A stretch of 64,000 nucleotides of DNA. It comes from Salinibacterium sp. ZJ450. Its GTDB lineage: Bacteria > Actinomycetota > Actinomycetes > Actinomycetales > Microbacteriaceae. Under the pieces are notes generated by a model. That model ran no database searches. It had not been told where the DNA came from and was given only the letters and a program-made list of their open reading frames with translations. This document shows, in pieces, positions 17,715 through 25,874 of this stretch (the first letter of the stretch is position 1; each line of letters opens with the position of its first letter). The stretch is from positions 868,001 through 932,000 of the forward strand of contig NZ_CP061771.1 of the NCBI RefSeq assembly GCF_011751885.2, written 5' to 3'. Made by a program: the position numbers and the translations under genes.

Positions 17715-17798
17715 CCATCCAGTGTGCGCGATTCGGTGGCCGTGAGAGGGGGATTGCGTCACGATTCGACTCGTAAGGCGGCCTCCCACTCCCTATGG

Positions 17799-17818
17799 GG
17801 CCGGCCTACTGGCCGGCC
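17799..17818. terminator. GC-rich hairpin at the end of the PPOX gene
   Basis: GGCCGGCCTA occurs twice, 2 bp apart; the self-complementary GGCCGGCC arms can form a hairpin that overlaps the stop codon of the PPOX gene. No T-run follows. Confidence 0.4.
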
Positions 17819-18270
17819 TAGTGCTCGCGCAGTTCGTAGCCGCGGTCAGGATGCCAGCTCTCGATCAACAGCTTGTCGCCGGTCGGGGCCACCCGAGTGT
17901 GCACCACCTCTCGGATGTCGAGCGTGAAGTACGCGGCATCCGGAATCGCACCCTCCGTCGGAGGATCGCACGGCACCACCACTCCCGACATCTTCGCCTC
18001 GCCCACCCACTCGGTGGGCTCGGCGGGCGGCTCCAGGGTGGGGCTGTGCACGGCGAACCGCGGATCGCGGGTGAGGTCGTGCCATTTGGCTCCGAGCATC
18101 ATGTCGAGATGTGCCTCGGTGTCGGAGAAGCTGAGCTCGGTGCCGCTGATTCGCGGCGACCCATCGCGGCGCAGGGTGGCGATGGTCTTGTTGGTTCCGG
18201 AGTCGAACCGTTCGCGTACCTTCGCTGCGAGCTCTGGACTCGCAGCAACGAACTCAGCCCACGTTGCCAT
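17818..18270 (-). CDS. Pyridoxamine 5'-phosphate oxidase family protein
   Basis: A 150-residue split-barrel flavin-fold protein: TLRRDGSPRISGTELSF and DLTRDPRFAVHSPT are the typical PPOX strands. Substrates of these small proteins (FMN, F420 or heme binding) are usually unknown. ATG 18270 starts the family match (MATWAEFVA); the frame extends upstream through a repeat region that is not part of the protein. CATTCT lies 7 nt before the ATG as a weak -10. Confidence 0.8.
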   Translation of the reverse strand: MATWAEFVAASPELAAKVRERFDSGTNKTIATLRRDGSPRISGTELSFSDTEAHLDMMLGAKWHDLTRDPRFAVHSPTLEPPAEPTEWVGEAKMSGVVVPCDPPTEGAIPDAAYFTLDIREVVHTRVAPTGDKLLIESWHPDRGYELREH

Positions 18271-18289
18271 GCGGCTCAGAATGCTCCGC

Positions 18290-18397
18290 ACCACCGACAT
18301 CCTGCGGACCAGCGACATCGTCAGGGCGACCGACGCCCTCTGCGCCACCGACATCCTTCTGGGCACCGATATCGTCCGGGCCGCCGATACGCCCGGG
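18290..18397. repeat. Six degenerate tandem 18-bp units
   Basis: Units of 18 bp follow the plus-strand consensus RCCACCGACATCSTNCGG, starting at 18290, 18308, 18326, 18344, 18362 and 18380. Several frames stay open across them on both strands. On the minus strand one frame gives Gly/Asp-rich peptides (DVGGAE, DDVAGPQ) resembling the end of the acidic protein just upstream. Confidence 0.75.
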
Positions 18398-18434
18398 CGC
18401 GGGTGCGACCGTGGTGTCGGCCTTAGCCTCGAGC

Positions 18435-18650
18435 TCAGGTCGGGCCACCCACATCTGGCGATGCCTGCGGATCGTTTGCCGAGTCGATTCCCATCCCCAA
18501 GTCTCCGTCGCGCCTCTCAGGCCGCGGGTCAGTGAGGCCGCCGACTTCCTGCCCCAGCTGCCCGTCGTCTGGCTCAGCCACCGTCTCATCATCGGCACCC
18601 TGTTCGTTGGCCGGTGCACCTTCCTCGGGTGCCCCTGTGTCCTCACTCAT
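18435..18650 (-). CDS. Small acidic hypothetical protein
   Basis: A 71-residue acidic protein, almost free of hydrophobic residues and probably disordered, ending in PDVGGPT. ATG 18650 has AGGAGC about 6 nt upstream. It lies 31 bp after the next small gene on the same strand, so the two form an operon. The 18-bp repeats just beyond its stop encode similar DVGG motifs in another frame (to a stop at 18254), so a longer protein may have been cut short by a frameshift. Function unknown. Confidence 0.6.
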   Translation of the reverse strand: MSEDTGAPEEGAPANEQGADDETVAEPDDGQLGQEVGGLTDPRPERRDGDLGMGIDSANDPQASPDVGGPT

Positions 18651-18681
18651 GGTGCGCTCCTAGAACGCGCGTTGTGTGCTC

Positions 18682-18891
18682 CTAGTTGAACGCATGTCGC
18701 GACGGCGGCAGCCCGGTGTTCGGGTCGGTGCGCGTCTCAAGCGGGCTGGGGTGCATCACCGTCAGGGGATCCTCGCCGCCTTCGTCACGCGGCGGAGCTG
18801 GTCGCTTGTCGCGTCGCTTCGCCTCAGCTTCAGCCTTCGCTGCAGCTTTGATACTCTCGTCATCCGGTTTCGGATGGTGGTGCTTGGTCAT
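18682..18891 (-). CDS. Small charged hypothetical protein
   Basis: A 69-residue protein with a His-rich start (MTKHHHPKPDDES), a Lys/Ala/Glu helix (about residues 13-30) and a C-terminal segment ending in TGLPPSRHAFN. No membrane segment. TAGCGT at 18903-18898 stands exactly at -12 to -7 of ATG 18891, so a leaderless start is likely, and first gene of a two-gene operon. Function unknown. Confidence 0.7.
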   Translation of the reverse strand: MTKHHHPKPDDESIKAAAKAEAEAKRRDKRPAPPRDEGGEDPLTVMHPSPLETRTDPNTGLPPSRHAFN

Positions 18892-18897
18892 ACTCAA

Positions 18898-18903
18898 ACG
18901 CTA
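18898..18903 (-). promoter_or_regulatory. -10 box TAGCGT, leaderless start at 18891
   Basis: On the minus strand TAGCGT ends 6 nt before the ATG; no Shine-Dalgarno sequence. Confidence 0.5.
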
Positions 18904-18973
18904 CGCTCGCCCGCGGAACCGGGGTAGGGGTGGATTTCGGGTCGCCGAAGTGTCCTAGAACGCCGCCGAACGG

Positions 18974-19065
18974 GTCGGAGCGTCTCCGACTGTTCGTAAA
19001 ACCGGAGGAGGGGCGACACACCGAGTCAGGATGCCACGGAAATAGGCGTGTCGCCCCCATCTCCT
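18974..19065. other. Hairpins in the gap between the small operon and the aminotransferase
   Basis: The 291-bp gap (18892-19182) holds GTCGGAG-CGT-CTCCGAC (18974-18990) and a longer inverted repeat, GGGGCGACAC (19010-19019) with GTGTCGCCCC (19048-19057), whose flanks GGAGGA and TCTCCTC extend the match. It lies downstream of the minus-strand aminotransferase stop and upstream of the minus-strand small operon. Terminator or regulatory role both possible. Short GAACCACCGAACC direct repeats follow near 19096-19123. Confidence 0.45.
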
Positions 19066-19182
19066 CTTAGCCGAACCACAGTGGCCCCGCGAACCACCGA
19101 ACCACAGAACCACCGAACCCGCATCCCTGCCCTCGCGGGTGAAGCGCGCGCTACCCCTCCGTTCGCGGACGAGACGCGCACG

Positions 19183-20073
19183 CTACCCCTCGGGTCGCCG
19201 CAGGAACTCATTCATCGCCAAAGTCAGCTCCGCGTCGACCGGCATCGGCGACCCGTCGAGCGTGTTGATCGGCGCGGCATGCCGGACGCTCGAAACCAGC
19301 CAGAGTGCATCCATTCGCGCGAGCTGTTTCACGGTGAGCAGCTCGAATGCGGTGTCGAGGTGCTGCTCGCCGGCGAACCGGAAGATGTTGCCCTGCGTGG
19401 TGCCGTCGAGGATGCCGAGGCCGGTGCCGGGTGTGATCAGGGTGGTCCCGCGGCGCGCGAGCACGCTGGAGGTGGGGCCCTCGAGCACGAAGCCGTCGCT
19501 GGAGACGAAGATCACGTCGTCGGCGCCGCGCCGTTCCGCCTCGCGCAGCACGGCCCGGTTGATCGCGTACGACAGGGACTTGGCGCCGGCGAGCAACCAC
19601 GGCGAGCGGGTCTGCACGTCGTGGGTGAAGCCGCGGTCCAGCGTCACCACCCGGATGCCGGTGGTGCGCTGCTCGGTGTAGTCGGGCGACACGCTGCCGT
19701 GCACCCAGCCGGTCGGCCGACCGTCGCCCTCGACCCCACGCGTCATCACGGTCTTGATCGAGGCCTCCGCCACCGGGCCGAGGGCGTCGATCACGGCCAG
19801 AATCGCCGCACGCCAGGCGTCGGTGTCCGGCGCCGGCAGGTCCAGCAGCTCGGCCGAGTGGGCGAACCGTCGCAGATGCGCCTCGAGCGCCTGCGGGTGG
19901 CCGTTGCCGACACCGATGGTCTCGAAGATTCCGTCACCGCGGGTGACGCCCAGATCCGACACGGTGACGTGCGGCGCATCGGGGTCGGCCAGGGCGAAGG
20001 GGGGTGCTCCGGGCGCGTGGGCCGCGGCATCCGTCGAGGGCTGATTGAGAATCGCGAGCACGGAAGTGGCCAT
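19183..20073 (-). CDS. Class IV aminotransferase (aminodeoxychorismate lyase-like)
   Basis: A 296-residue PLP fold-type IV enzyme. DLGVTRGDGIFETIGV, the Lys in LAGAKSLSYAINR (Schiff base) and SDGFVLEGPTSSVLARRG followed by TPGTGLGILDGTT are hallmark segments. Closest families are 4-amino-4-deoxychorismate lyase (PabC, folate pathway) and branched-chain or D-amino-acid aminotransferases; these cannot be separated by eye. ATG 20073 has CAGAAT at -12 to -7. Confidence 0.85.
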   Translation of the reverse strand: MATSVLAILNQPSTDAAAHAPGAPPFALADPDAPHVTVSDLGVTRGDGIFETIGVGNGHPQALEAHLRRFAHSAELLDLPAPDTDAWRAAILAVIDALGPVAEASIKTVMTRGVEGDGRPTGWVHGSVSPDYTEQRTTGIRVVTLDRGFTHDVQTRSPWLLAGAKSLSYAINRAVLREAERRGADDVIFVSSDGFVLEGPTSSVLARRGTTLITPGTGLGILDGTTQGNIFRFAGEQHLDTAFELLTVKQLARMDALWLVSSVRHAAPINTLDGSPMPVDAELTLAMNEFLRRPEG

Positions 20074-20127
20074 GCCCACATTCTGCCAACGGTGGACAGT
20101 GTCCGCGGCATCCGCAACCATGGGGTG

Positions 20128-20352
20128 ATGGGTGAGTTTCAGACTGAACCAGTAGAAGACGGCGCGACGGATGCCACCAACCAGGAGCGACTGATCGGAA
20201 TCGCCGAGCAGGTGCGGTCCGATGTGAAGCTCGGGGCCGCGCACGAATCGGTGCTCGCCCTGTTGCGGGAACGCTGCGAGCAGTCCGGAGTGACCGCGAC
20301 CGACGGGCAGCTGCGCGACCTCGCTGATCGGATCCTCGGCACGCTCGAGTAG
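20128..20352 (+). CDS. Small conserved hypothetical protein
   Basis: A 74-residue, mostly helical acidic protein, ending in LRDLADRILGTLE. It starts 54 bp upstream of the divergent aminotransferase start. No signal peptide or membrane segment. Other start choices are poor because the nearby ATG at 20120 is out of frame. Function unknown. Confidence 0.6.
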   Translation: MGEFQTEPVEDGATDATNQERLIGIAEQVRSDVKLGAAHESVLALLRERCEQSGVTATDGQLRDLADRILGTLE

Positions 20353-20379
20353 TTGGCGCCGCCGCGCTAGCGCAACCCG

Positions 20380-20766
20380 TCAGTAGCGGTGCGGCTCCGT
20401 GGCGCGTGCGCAGTCGATGCAGAGATCGGCAGACGGGCGCGCGCGCAGCCGCTCCCGGGAGATCTGCTGGCCGCAGCGCAGGCAGGTGCCGTAGGTTCCC
20501 GCGTCGATGCGGGCGATAGCACGGTCGACGGCGTCCCGATGGGCGAGCACGTCCCCGTGGACACCGGAGAGTGTTGACCATTCCGCGGTCATCGTCGGGC
20601 CCTCCGGGTCGTGCTCGTCGTCCGCCGAGGCCTCGCCGCGGGAGTCGAGCACCTCCTGGAGTTCGCCGCTCAACGCGAGGATCTGTTGGTCGAGTTCCTC
20701 GCGCTCAGTGCGCAGCAGTTGTCCAAATGTCTTCCGCTGGGCCGCGGTCATCGTCGCTGTTGGCAT
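20380..20766 (-). CDS. DksA/TraR-type zinc-finger protein
   Basis: A 128-residue protein: N-terminal coiled-coil helices (residues about 5-90) and a C4 zinc finger (CLRCGQ then CIDC, about 95-120), as in TraR/DksA proteins that enter the RNA polymerase secondary channel. It is shorter than E. coli DksA (151) and has AEWSTLSG at the coiled-coil turn in place of the acidic DxxDxA tip, so its effect on polymerase may differ. Convergent with the 20128 gene. Confidence 0.85.
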   Translation of the reverse strand: MPTATMTAAQRKTFGQLLRTEREELDQQILALSGELQEVLDSRGEASADDEHDPEGPTMTAEWSTLSGVHGDVLAHRDAVDRAIARIDAGTYGTCLRCGQQISRERLRARPSADLCIDCARATEPHRY

Positions 20767-20846
20767 GCCTTAGTGTCCACCCGAAGTGCACAAACGCCAA
20801 GACCTTGACGACGGCGGATGTCGCTGCTCCAGACCCCGCCACGTCG

Positions 20847-20937
20847 AAAATTCAGGAAACCACGTCGGCGGGCGGTTGCTGTCTCGCGGGAACTCCGGGT
20901 TCGGTGCTCGTCGCGCGACCCGGATTCCTGAACTTTT
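20847..20937. repeat. Inverted repeat upstream of the CPBP gene
   Basis: AAAATTCAGGAA (20847-20858) is mirrored by TTCCTGAACTTTT (20925-20937). The arms are AT-rich in a GC-rich setting and enclose about 65 bp. CCACGTCG is also repeated directly on both sides of the left arm. Confidence 0.6.
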
Positions 20938-20998
20938 GGGAGGGCTCGCCCGCTCGCAAGACTCGACACCCCGGCCCGGGCGCGACATGCTGGATGGC

Positions 20999-21811
20999 GT
21001 GACGACAACCGCGACAGACGCTCCGCCGCGGGTATCGTGGGCGCTCGTGCCGGCAGCCGGCGTCGCGACATCCGCAGTCCTGCTGTTCGGTCTCGACCTG
21101 CAGGTCGCCGGCTACGTCACCCTCGGGCTGAGCCTCGCGCTGGCGCTCCCGCGGCGCGCGCTGTTCAACGACCTCGTGCTGATCGGGCTCGGGCTCGTGA
21201 TCATCAGCACCATATCGGTGGCAGCCGACATCAGTTACGGCAACATGCTGCTGATGGGCGCGGTGCTGGCGCTCGCGGTGCTGGTTCCGTACCTGATCGA
21301 CCGGTTCGGCTACCGCACGCACACGATTCGGTTCCCGGTGAACACCGGGCGGCGCTGGACCCGGCTGGAACGCTGGTATCTGGTGATCGTCGTGCTGCTC
21401 GGCTGGGCCATCCTGCCGACCTATTTCATCGGCTCCGGGGCGTACCAGAATTGGCCGGCGATCCACGAGCCCGATGAGCTGGCGCGCCTGTTCGTCGGGG
21501 TGAACGTGGTCGGCATCTGGGACGAGCTGTTCTTCATCTGCGTGGTGTTTACCCTGCTGCGCCGACATTTCCCGCTCTGGCAGGCGAACCTGCTGCAGGC
21601 CGTGATCTTCGTGTCGTTCCTCTGGGAGTTGGGCTACCGAAGCTGGGGTCCGTTGCTGACCATTCCGTTCGCGCTGCTGCAGGGCTGGATCTTCTCGCGG
21701 GTGAAGTCGCTCAGTTACGTGGTGAGCGTGCACCTGCTGTTCGACCTGGTGGTGTTCCTCGTGCTTGTGCATGCGCACAACCCCGAGTGGCTGCCGATCT
21801 TCCTGTACTGA
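20999..21811 (+). CDS. CPBP-family intramembrane protein (possible protease)
   Basis: A 270-residue protein with about eight membrane segments. The GIWDELFFICVVFTLLRRHFPLWQANLLQAVIF segment resembles the Abi/CPBP signature (EExxxR ... FxxxH): the first motif reads DELFFIC, without a full EExxxR, and a later HLLFD is present. Members include CaaX-type proteases and bacteriocin-immunity proteins. I prefer GTG 20999, with CATGCT at 20986-20991 as the -10; ATG 20987 is in frame but lies inside that box. Confidence 0.75.
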   Translation: MTTTATDAPPRVSWALVPAAGVATSAVLLFGLDLQVAGYVTLGLSLALALPRRALFNDLVLIGLGLVIISTISVAADISYGNMLLMGAVLALAVLVPYLIDRFGYRTHTIRFPVNTGRRWTRLERWYLVIVVLLGWAILPTYFIGSGAYQNWPAIHEPDELARLFVGVNVVGIWDELFFICVVFTLLRRHFPLWQANLLQAVIFVSFLWELGYRSWGPLLTIPFALLQGWIFSRVKSLSYVVSVHLLFDLVVFLVLVHAHNPEWLPIFLY

Positions 21812-21885
21812 TCACCCTCGTTCCTTGCGCGGCCGGTCTTTCCCCGATAGCTTCGGCGTGATAATTGAAGACGCCATTACGCTGC

Positions 21886-22048
21886 AGCGGGAGAGCCCAG
21901 TCCGGGCGCCGAAGGAGCAAATTCCTCCCCGGGAATCTCTCAGGCCCAGTACCGCCGCAGTGTGGCAACTCTGAAAAGCAGCCCATCCGGGCTCACCGGC
22001 GGTGCAAGGCGTCCACACGGGCGCTGAATCTCTCAGGTCCACCACAGA
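21886..22048 (+). promoter_or_regulatory. Tandem glycine riboswitch
   Basis: Two aptamers in a row. The first has GCGGGAGAGCCC, GCGCCGAAGGAGCAA and AATCTCTCAGGCCC; the second has CACCGGCGGTGCAAGG and GCTGAATCTCTCAGGTCC. These are the conserved glycine-riboswitch blocks. Glycine binding normally turns expression on. The gene behind it is serine deaminase, not the more usual gcv operon. Confidence 0.9.
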
Positions 22049-22055
22049 GCGGGGA

Positions 22056-22095
22056 GGAACTCAGGCGGAGCCTCGGCTCCGAGGATGGGAGTTCC
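22056..22095 (+). promoter_or_regulatory. Hairpin between riboswitch and sdaA start (likely expression platform)
   Basis: GGAACTC (22056-22062) pairs with GAGTTCC (22089-22095), and inside lies CGGAGCC-TC-GGCTCCG (22066-22081). The stem ends 3 nt before ATG 22099 and would cover the ribosome entry site. No T-run follows, so translation control is more likely than termination. Confidence 0.6.
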
Positions 22096-22098
22096 GAC

Positions 22099-23547
22099 AT
22101 GTCTGGTACGCCGGCAACACCGCAGGATGCGCCGAAACAGCAGGACGCGCCAGACCGGTACGAGCACATCGGCGTCTTCGACCTGTTCAAGGCGGGCATC
22201 GGGCCATCCAGCTCGCACACTGTAGGCCCCATGCTGGCCGCGGCACAGTTTGCCCAGCTGGTCAGCGCCAGCGGCAACATCGACCAGGTCCAGACGGTGC
22301 AGGTGGAACTATTCGGCTCGCTCGCGGCCACCGGGGCCGGACACGGCACGTTCCCCGCGATCCTGCTCGGGCTCGAGGGTTTTATCCCGGAAACCATCAC
22401 CCAGGACGACCTAGAGCATCGGGCCACTGCGATCACCGCATCGGGCTCGCTCACCCTCAACGGCCTGCGATCGGTGGCGTGCCGGGTGGACGAGTTCGTG
22501 CTGCGACCACTCACGATCCGGCGCCGCCATACCAACGCGATGACCCTGCGGGCACGCGACGTGCGCGGCGAATCGCTGCTCGAGGAAACCTACTACTCGA
22601 TCGGCGGCGGTTTCATCGTCACCGAGAGCGCATCCGAGACGGCCGACGAGCCCGCGCTCAGCCCGCCGTTCCCGTTTCGCACCGCAGAGGAACTGCTGAC
22701 CGCCTGCGCTGAGCACGACCTCAGCATCAGCGATGTCATGCTCGCCAACGAGCTGCACACCACGGAGCGGTCCGAGATCCGTGAGGGAATCCTCCGGCTC
22801 TGGCGCACGATGATCGAATGCCAGCAATCCGCCGTGCTTCGCTCGGGGACGCTTCCTGGTGCGCTGAACGTTCGGCGGCGGGCCCCCGATTTGCAGGCTC
22901 ACCTGGAACGGCAAGACCCCGAGCGCTCACCGCAGTTCTGGCAGGAGTGGGTCAACCTCGTCGCGCTGGCGGTGAACGAGGAGAATGCGAGCGGCGGCCG
23001 GTTGGTCACCGCTCCCACCAACGGAGCCGCCGGAATCATCCCGGCGGTGTTGCATTACGCGGTGAACTACACCGACCAGGGGCGGGCGGCAGACCAGGAC
23101 GAACGGGACGGAATTGTTGAGCGGTTTTTCCTGACCGCCGCCGCGGTCGGCTCACTGTTCAAGATGAATGCCTCGGTGTCCGGGGCCGAGGTCGGCTGCC
23201 AGGGCGAGGTCGGGTCGGCATGCTCGATGGCGGCCGCGGGGCTTGCCGAGATCCTCGGCGGTACGCCGGAGCAGGTGGAGAACGCGGCGGAGATCGCGAT
23301 GGAACACAACCTCGGCCTGACCTGTGATCCCATCGGCGGGCTGGTGCAGATTCCCTGCATCGAGCGAAACGCGATCGCCGCAGGCAAAGCGATCAACGCC
23401 GCCAAGATGGCGCTGTGGGGTGACGGAAAACACCACGTATCGCTGGATGCGGTGATCGCGACGATGCGGGAGACCGGCGCCGACATGAGCTACAAGTACA
23501 AGGAAACCGCGATGGGCGGACTGGCCGTCAACGTCGTGGCGTGCTGA
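22099..23547 (+). CDS. sdaA: L-serine ammonia-lyase, iron-sulfur, single chain
   Basis: A 482-residue fusion of the beta domain ([12 protein letters not shown], residues about 34-45) and alpha domain ([44 protein letters not shown]). The Cys residues in the last two motifs are [4Fe-4S] ligands. It converts L-serine to pyruvate and ammonia. The C-terminal Cys (NVVAC) is the family's usual tail. Control by a glycine riboswitch makes sense because glycine hydroxymethyltransferase turns excess glycine into serine. Confidence 0.95.
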   Translation: MSGTPATPQDAPKQQDAPDRYEHIGVFDLFKAGIGPSSSHTVGPMLAAAQFAQLVSASGNIDQVQTVQVELFGSLAATGAGHGTFPAILLGLEGFIPETITQDDLEHRATAITASGSLTLNGLRSVACRVDEFVLRPLTIRRRHTNAMTLRARDVRGESLLEETYYSIGGGFIVTESASETADEPALSPPFPFRTAEELLTACAEHDLSISDVMLANELHTTERSEIREGILRLWRTMIECQQSAVLRSGTLPGALNVRRRAPDLQAHLERQDPERSPQFWQEWVNLVALAVNEENASGGRLVTAPTNGAAGIIPAVLHYAVNYTDQGRAADQDERDGIVERFFLTAAAVGSLFKMNASVSGAEVGCQGEVGSACSMAAAGLAEILGGTPEQVENAAEIAMEHNLGLTCDPIGGLVQIPCIERNAIAAGKAINAAKMALWGDGKHHVSLDAVIATMRETGADMSYKYKETAMGGLAVNVVAC

Positions 23548-23584
23548 ATCCGCGGCATGCTGAATCCGCGGCCGGTGCGAGCGC

Positions 23585-25342
23585 TCAGCTGCTGCGGGTG
23601 ACGGCCACCACGATCTGCACCACCGTGAACACCACGGCTGGCAGCACGTAGAGGATCACCCAGACGGTGAGCGGCCAACTTCCGCCACCGGTCGCCTTGT
23701 GCACGTGATTGGTGCGGATCGCCAGGTAGACCACCGGGCTGAGCAGGGTCCACCACGGTGATGCGGTTCTCTCGTGTCCGAGGGCGCGCAGCGCTGCCCG
23801 GTCGCGGAATCCCATCCAGAGCACGGCGAGCGTCCCCAGCAGCCAGGCGAGCATCGCGGCGAGCACGATCCAACCCATGAACGCGAGCAAGGCCGACGTG
23901 ATGTTGGCGGTCGGCGTCAGCTCACGGGCAGCTGGGTTCACCAGCAGCAGGCCGATGAACGCGGCGACCTGCAGGATCGGCATGAACACCAGCAGCCACA
24001 CGGATGCCGTGCGCCCATGCTCTGGCCCGGGCTTGATCCACCCGGAGAGGTCGGGGACCGCCACCGGACGCACTGCGGTCAGTGCCGGAGCCGGCGGCAG
24101 ATCGAGCGAGAACGGCTGCGCTGCGGATGTCGCGACCGTGGGTTTCTCGGCAAGTCCTGGGCCCTGTGCGGGTGCGGCAAATGCCGGTCCAGCGAAAGGT
24201 GCTGCAGCGAACGGAGCTGCCGAAGGTGCTGCCGAGAACGGAGCTGCGGGCGGAGCTGCCGGAGGTGCTGCGGAGAACGCTGCGGCCGAGAATGGCGCTG
24301 CCGACGGTGCGGGTGTCGACGCTGCTGCCAATGCTGGTGCGGGGATCCGTGCTGCGGGGAATGGCGCTTCGGATGCCGGCCCGGCGGGAAGCGGCTGAGG
24401 CGCCGCCCAGGCAGGTGTGGGCAAGCTTGGCGTCGCAAATGACGCGCCATCAGCGGGTGCGGCGGTCAACCCGGCATCAGCGGGCGCGGGAACGAATTCC
24501 GGTGCCTGGCGAGGCGTGACGGGCGGGATGCCCAGCGCTGCTGACCCGAGCGCCGCACTGACCGGGGGTGCCGGGAAGAAGGGCGGCAGGTCAGCGTTCG
24601 GGCTGTCCCGCGGTGCCTCGTCCAACGCTGTCGCGATCGGGGCGACATCCGCGTCGACGGTCTGTGTCGGCTCGGCGGGGGAGTCGTCCACCTCCGGCGT
24701 GACGAGCGGGGTATTCATTGCGGCGACATCCGAGTGCTCGGGGACTTCCGGCGAGTCCTCCGGGGCTTCCTCGATGGCTGGCCCATCGAACAGCTCGGCG
24801 AACGCGACCAGATCGCTTTCCGCCGCCGACTGCTCAGGTGGGGTGGAGAGTTCCGCGACTGATTCGTGTGCCGGTTCAGTGAACGATTCCGGTGTCGATT
24901 CGGGTGCCGACTCGAGCGCGGCTTCGGGCTGCGGTGCGGGCGCCAACTCGGGCGCGGCTTCGGCCTGCGGTTCTGGCTCCGACTCGTGTGCCAGCTGGGG
25001 CGCCGGCTCGCTGAACGACGCGCTCGCCGCGGCGCTGGCCTCGGCGATCGCCGGGGCGAAACGCTGCTCGAACGGGTGCGGTTCAATCACATCGACCGCG
25101 GTGACGGAGGGGGCGATCGGTGCCGCGGCGGGTGCAGGCTGTGCCTGGGCAACGTGAGGTGTCGGCGCGGTTTCGCGCGCCGGCGAACCTTCGAGATGGC
25201 CGGGAACAAATTCGATCACCGCGGATGTGGCAGGTGCCGCGGCATCCGTTCTGTCACGCGCCCAGAACAGTTCTGGATGCTGCTCGCGCATCTGGCGTCG
25301 GCTCATTGTCATTGATTCGACGCCGTCGTCGGCTGATGTCAC
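23585..25342 (-). CDS. Pro/Ala-rich protein with C-terminal membrane domain
   Basis: A 585-residue protein. The first 24 residues contain SRRQMREQHPELFWARD; residues about 40-405 are low-complexity Pro, Ala, Glu and Ser with short PFSAAP-type repeats. Four hydrophobic segments follow in the last 150 residues, with a WWTLLSPVVYLAIRTNHVHK loop. The C-terminal part resembles small DUF-type membrane domains found in Microbacteriaceae with such Pro-rich heads. GTG 25342 has a GAGGGGGA ribosome site at 25351-25358; ATGs at 25312 and 25306 are alternatives. Function unknown; a cell-envelope role is inference. Confidence 0.7.
   Translation of the reverse strand: MTSADDGVESMTMSRRQMREQHPELFWARDRTDAAAPATSAVIEFVPGHLEGSPARETAPTPHVAQAQPAPAAAPIAPSVTAVDVIEPHPFEQRFAPAIAEASAAASASFSEPAPQLAHESEPEPQAEAAPELAPAPQPEAALESAPESTPESFTEPAHESVAELSTPPEQSAAESDLVAFAELFDGPAIEEAPEDSPEVPEHSDVAAMNTPLVTPEVDDSPAEPTQTVDADVAPIATALDEAPRDSPNADLPPFFPAPPVSAALGSAALGIPPVTPRQAPEFVPAPADAGLTAAPADGASFATPSLPTPAWAAPQPLPAGPASEAPFPAARIPAPALAAASTPAPSAAPFSAAAFSAAPPAAPPAAPFSAAPSAAPFAAAPFAGPAFAAPAQGPGLAEKPTVATSAAQPFSLDLPPAPALTAVRPVAVPDLSGWIKPGPEHGRTASVWLLVFMPILQVAAFIGLLLVNPAARELTPTANITSALLAFMGWIVLAAMLAWLLGTLAVLWMGFRDRAALRALGHERTASPWWTLLSPVVYLAIRTNHVHKATGGGSWPLTVWVILYVLPAVVFTVVQIVVAVTRSS
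24180..24320. repeat. Short Ala/Pro codon repeats inside the membrane protein gene
   Basis: Irregular direct repeats based on GGAGCTGCC and GGTGCTGC(C/G)GAGAACG encode PFSAAP and AAPP runs. Such arrays often vary in length between strains. Confidence 0.6.
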
Positions 25343-25542
25343 GTCGACGCTCCCCCTCGGTCGAATGGATTTCTGACAATAGAGGTAGCGCCCATGAAAC
25401 CGGCAGCCCCCATTCAGGGGTGAAGCGGCGGAGCGCCGGCGGCCTAAGCCGCAATTCGGGCTCGAAATAAGGCATTCGCCCGATCTGGTGGGCACTCCTT
25501 AGAAATCAGGATGAGTACATCGACACATCCAAGGAGCACACC

Positions 25543-25821
25543 ATGATGGTCAACCCAGCAGTCGTTTCATACGAGGTATACAAGTATGAGGAGCAGGAGC
25601 TCACCCGGCAGCTTGAGTACCGGCGTCGGCAGCGGGAACGACAGGCCGAGGAGCCGGCCCGGCCCGCTCGCGAGCGCCGCACGCTGCGCCGCGTCCTGGA
25701 GGCGGTGCGCCAGATCACGCGTCGGCCGGCAGCCGAGCCCGCACGCGGATCAGTACCCGCTCCGACATCCGCACGCGGATCAGCGCCCGCCGCCGCCCGC
25801 CAGCAGGTCTGCGTCGAATGA
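25543..25821 (+). CDS. Small basic hypothetical protein
   Basis: A 92-residue protein with an Arg/Glu-rich coiled-coil-like middle (residues about 15-60) and a Pro/Ala tail ending in Cys-Val-Glu. ATG 25543 follows AAGGAG with 7-nt spacing. An 11-codon open frame (25511-25546) overlaps its start and could act as a leader peptide. Its TGA overlaps an ATG at 25818 in the frame of the LuxR gene. Two CACGCGGATCAG direct repeats encode part of the tail. Function unknown. Confidence 0.55.
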   Translation: MMVNPAVVSYEVYKYEEQELTRQLEYRRRQRERQAEEPARPARERRTLRRVLEAVRQITRRPAAEPARGSVPAPTSARGSAPAAARQQVCVE

Positions 25822-25862
25822 ACGCGATTCAATCGAGTCCAGCCGGTGTCATCGGTTCGTGG

Positions 25863-25868
25863 CACGAT
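25863..25868 (+). promoter_or_regulatory. -10-like CACGAT, leaderless start at 25875
   Basis: CACGAT occupies -12 to -7 of ATG 25875. It is weaker than the TAnnnT boxes elsewhere but keeps the A and final T. Confidence 0.35.
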
Positions 25869-25874
25869 GAAAAC

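Noticed and set aside
24180-24320. Short regular repeats that could suggest a CRISPR or mobile element
   Set aside because: Units are irregular, have no spacers and encode an Ala/Pro-rich segment of a real protein.
25511-25546. 11-codon open frame overlapping the start of the 92-aa gene
   Set aside because: Too short to call; its start lacks a clear ribosome site. Mentioned only as a possible leader peptide.
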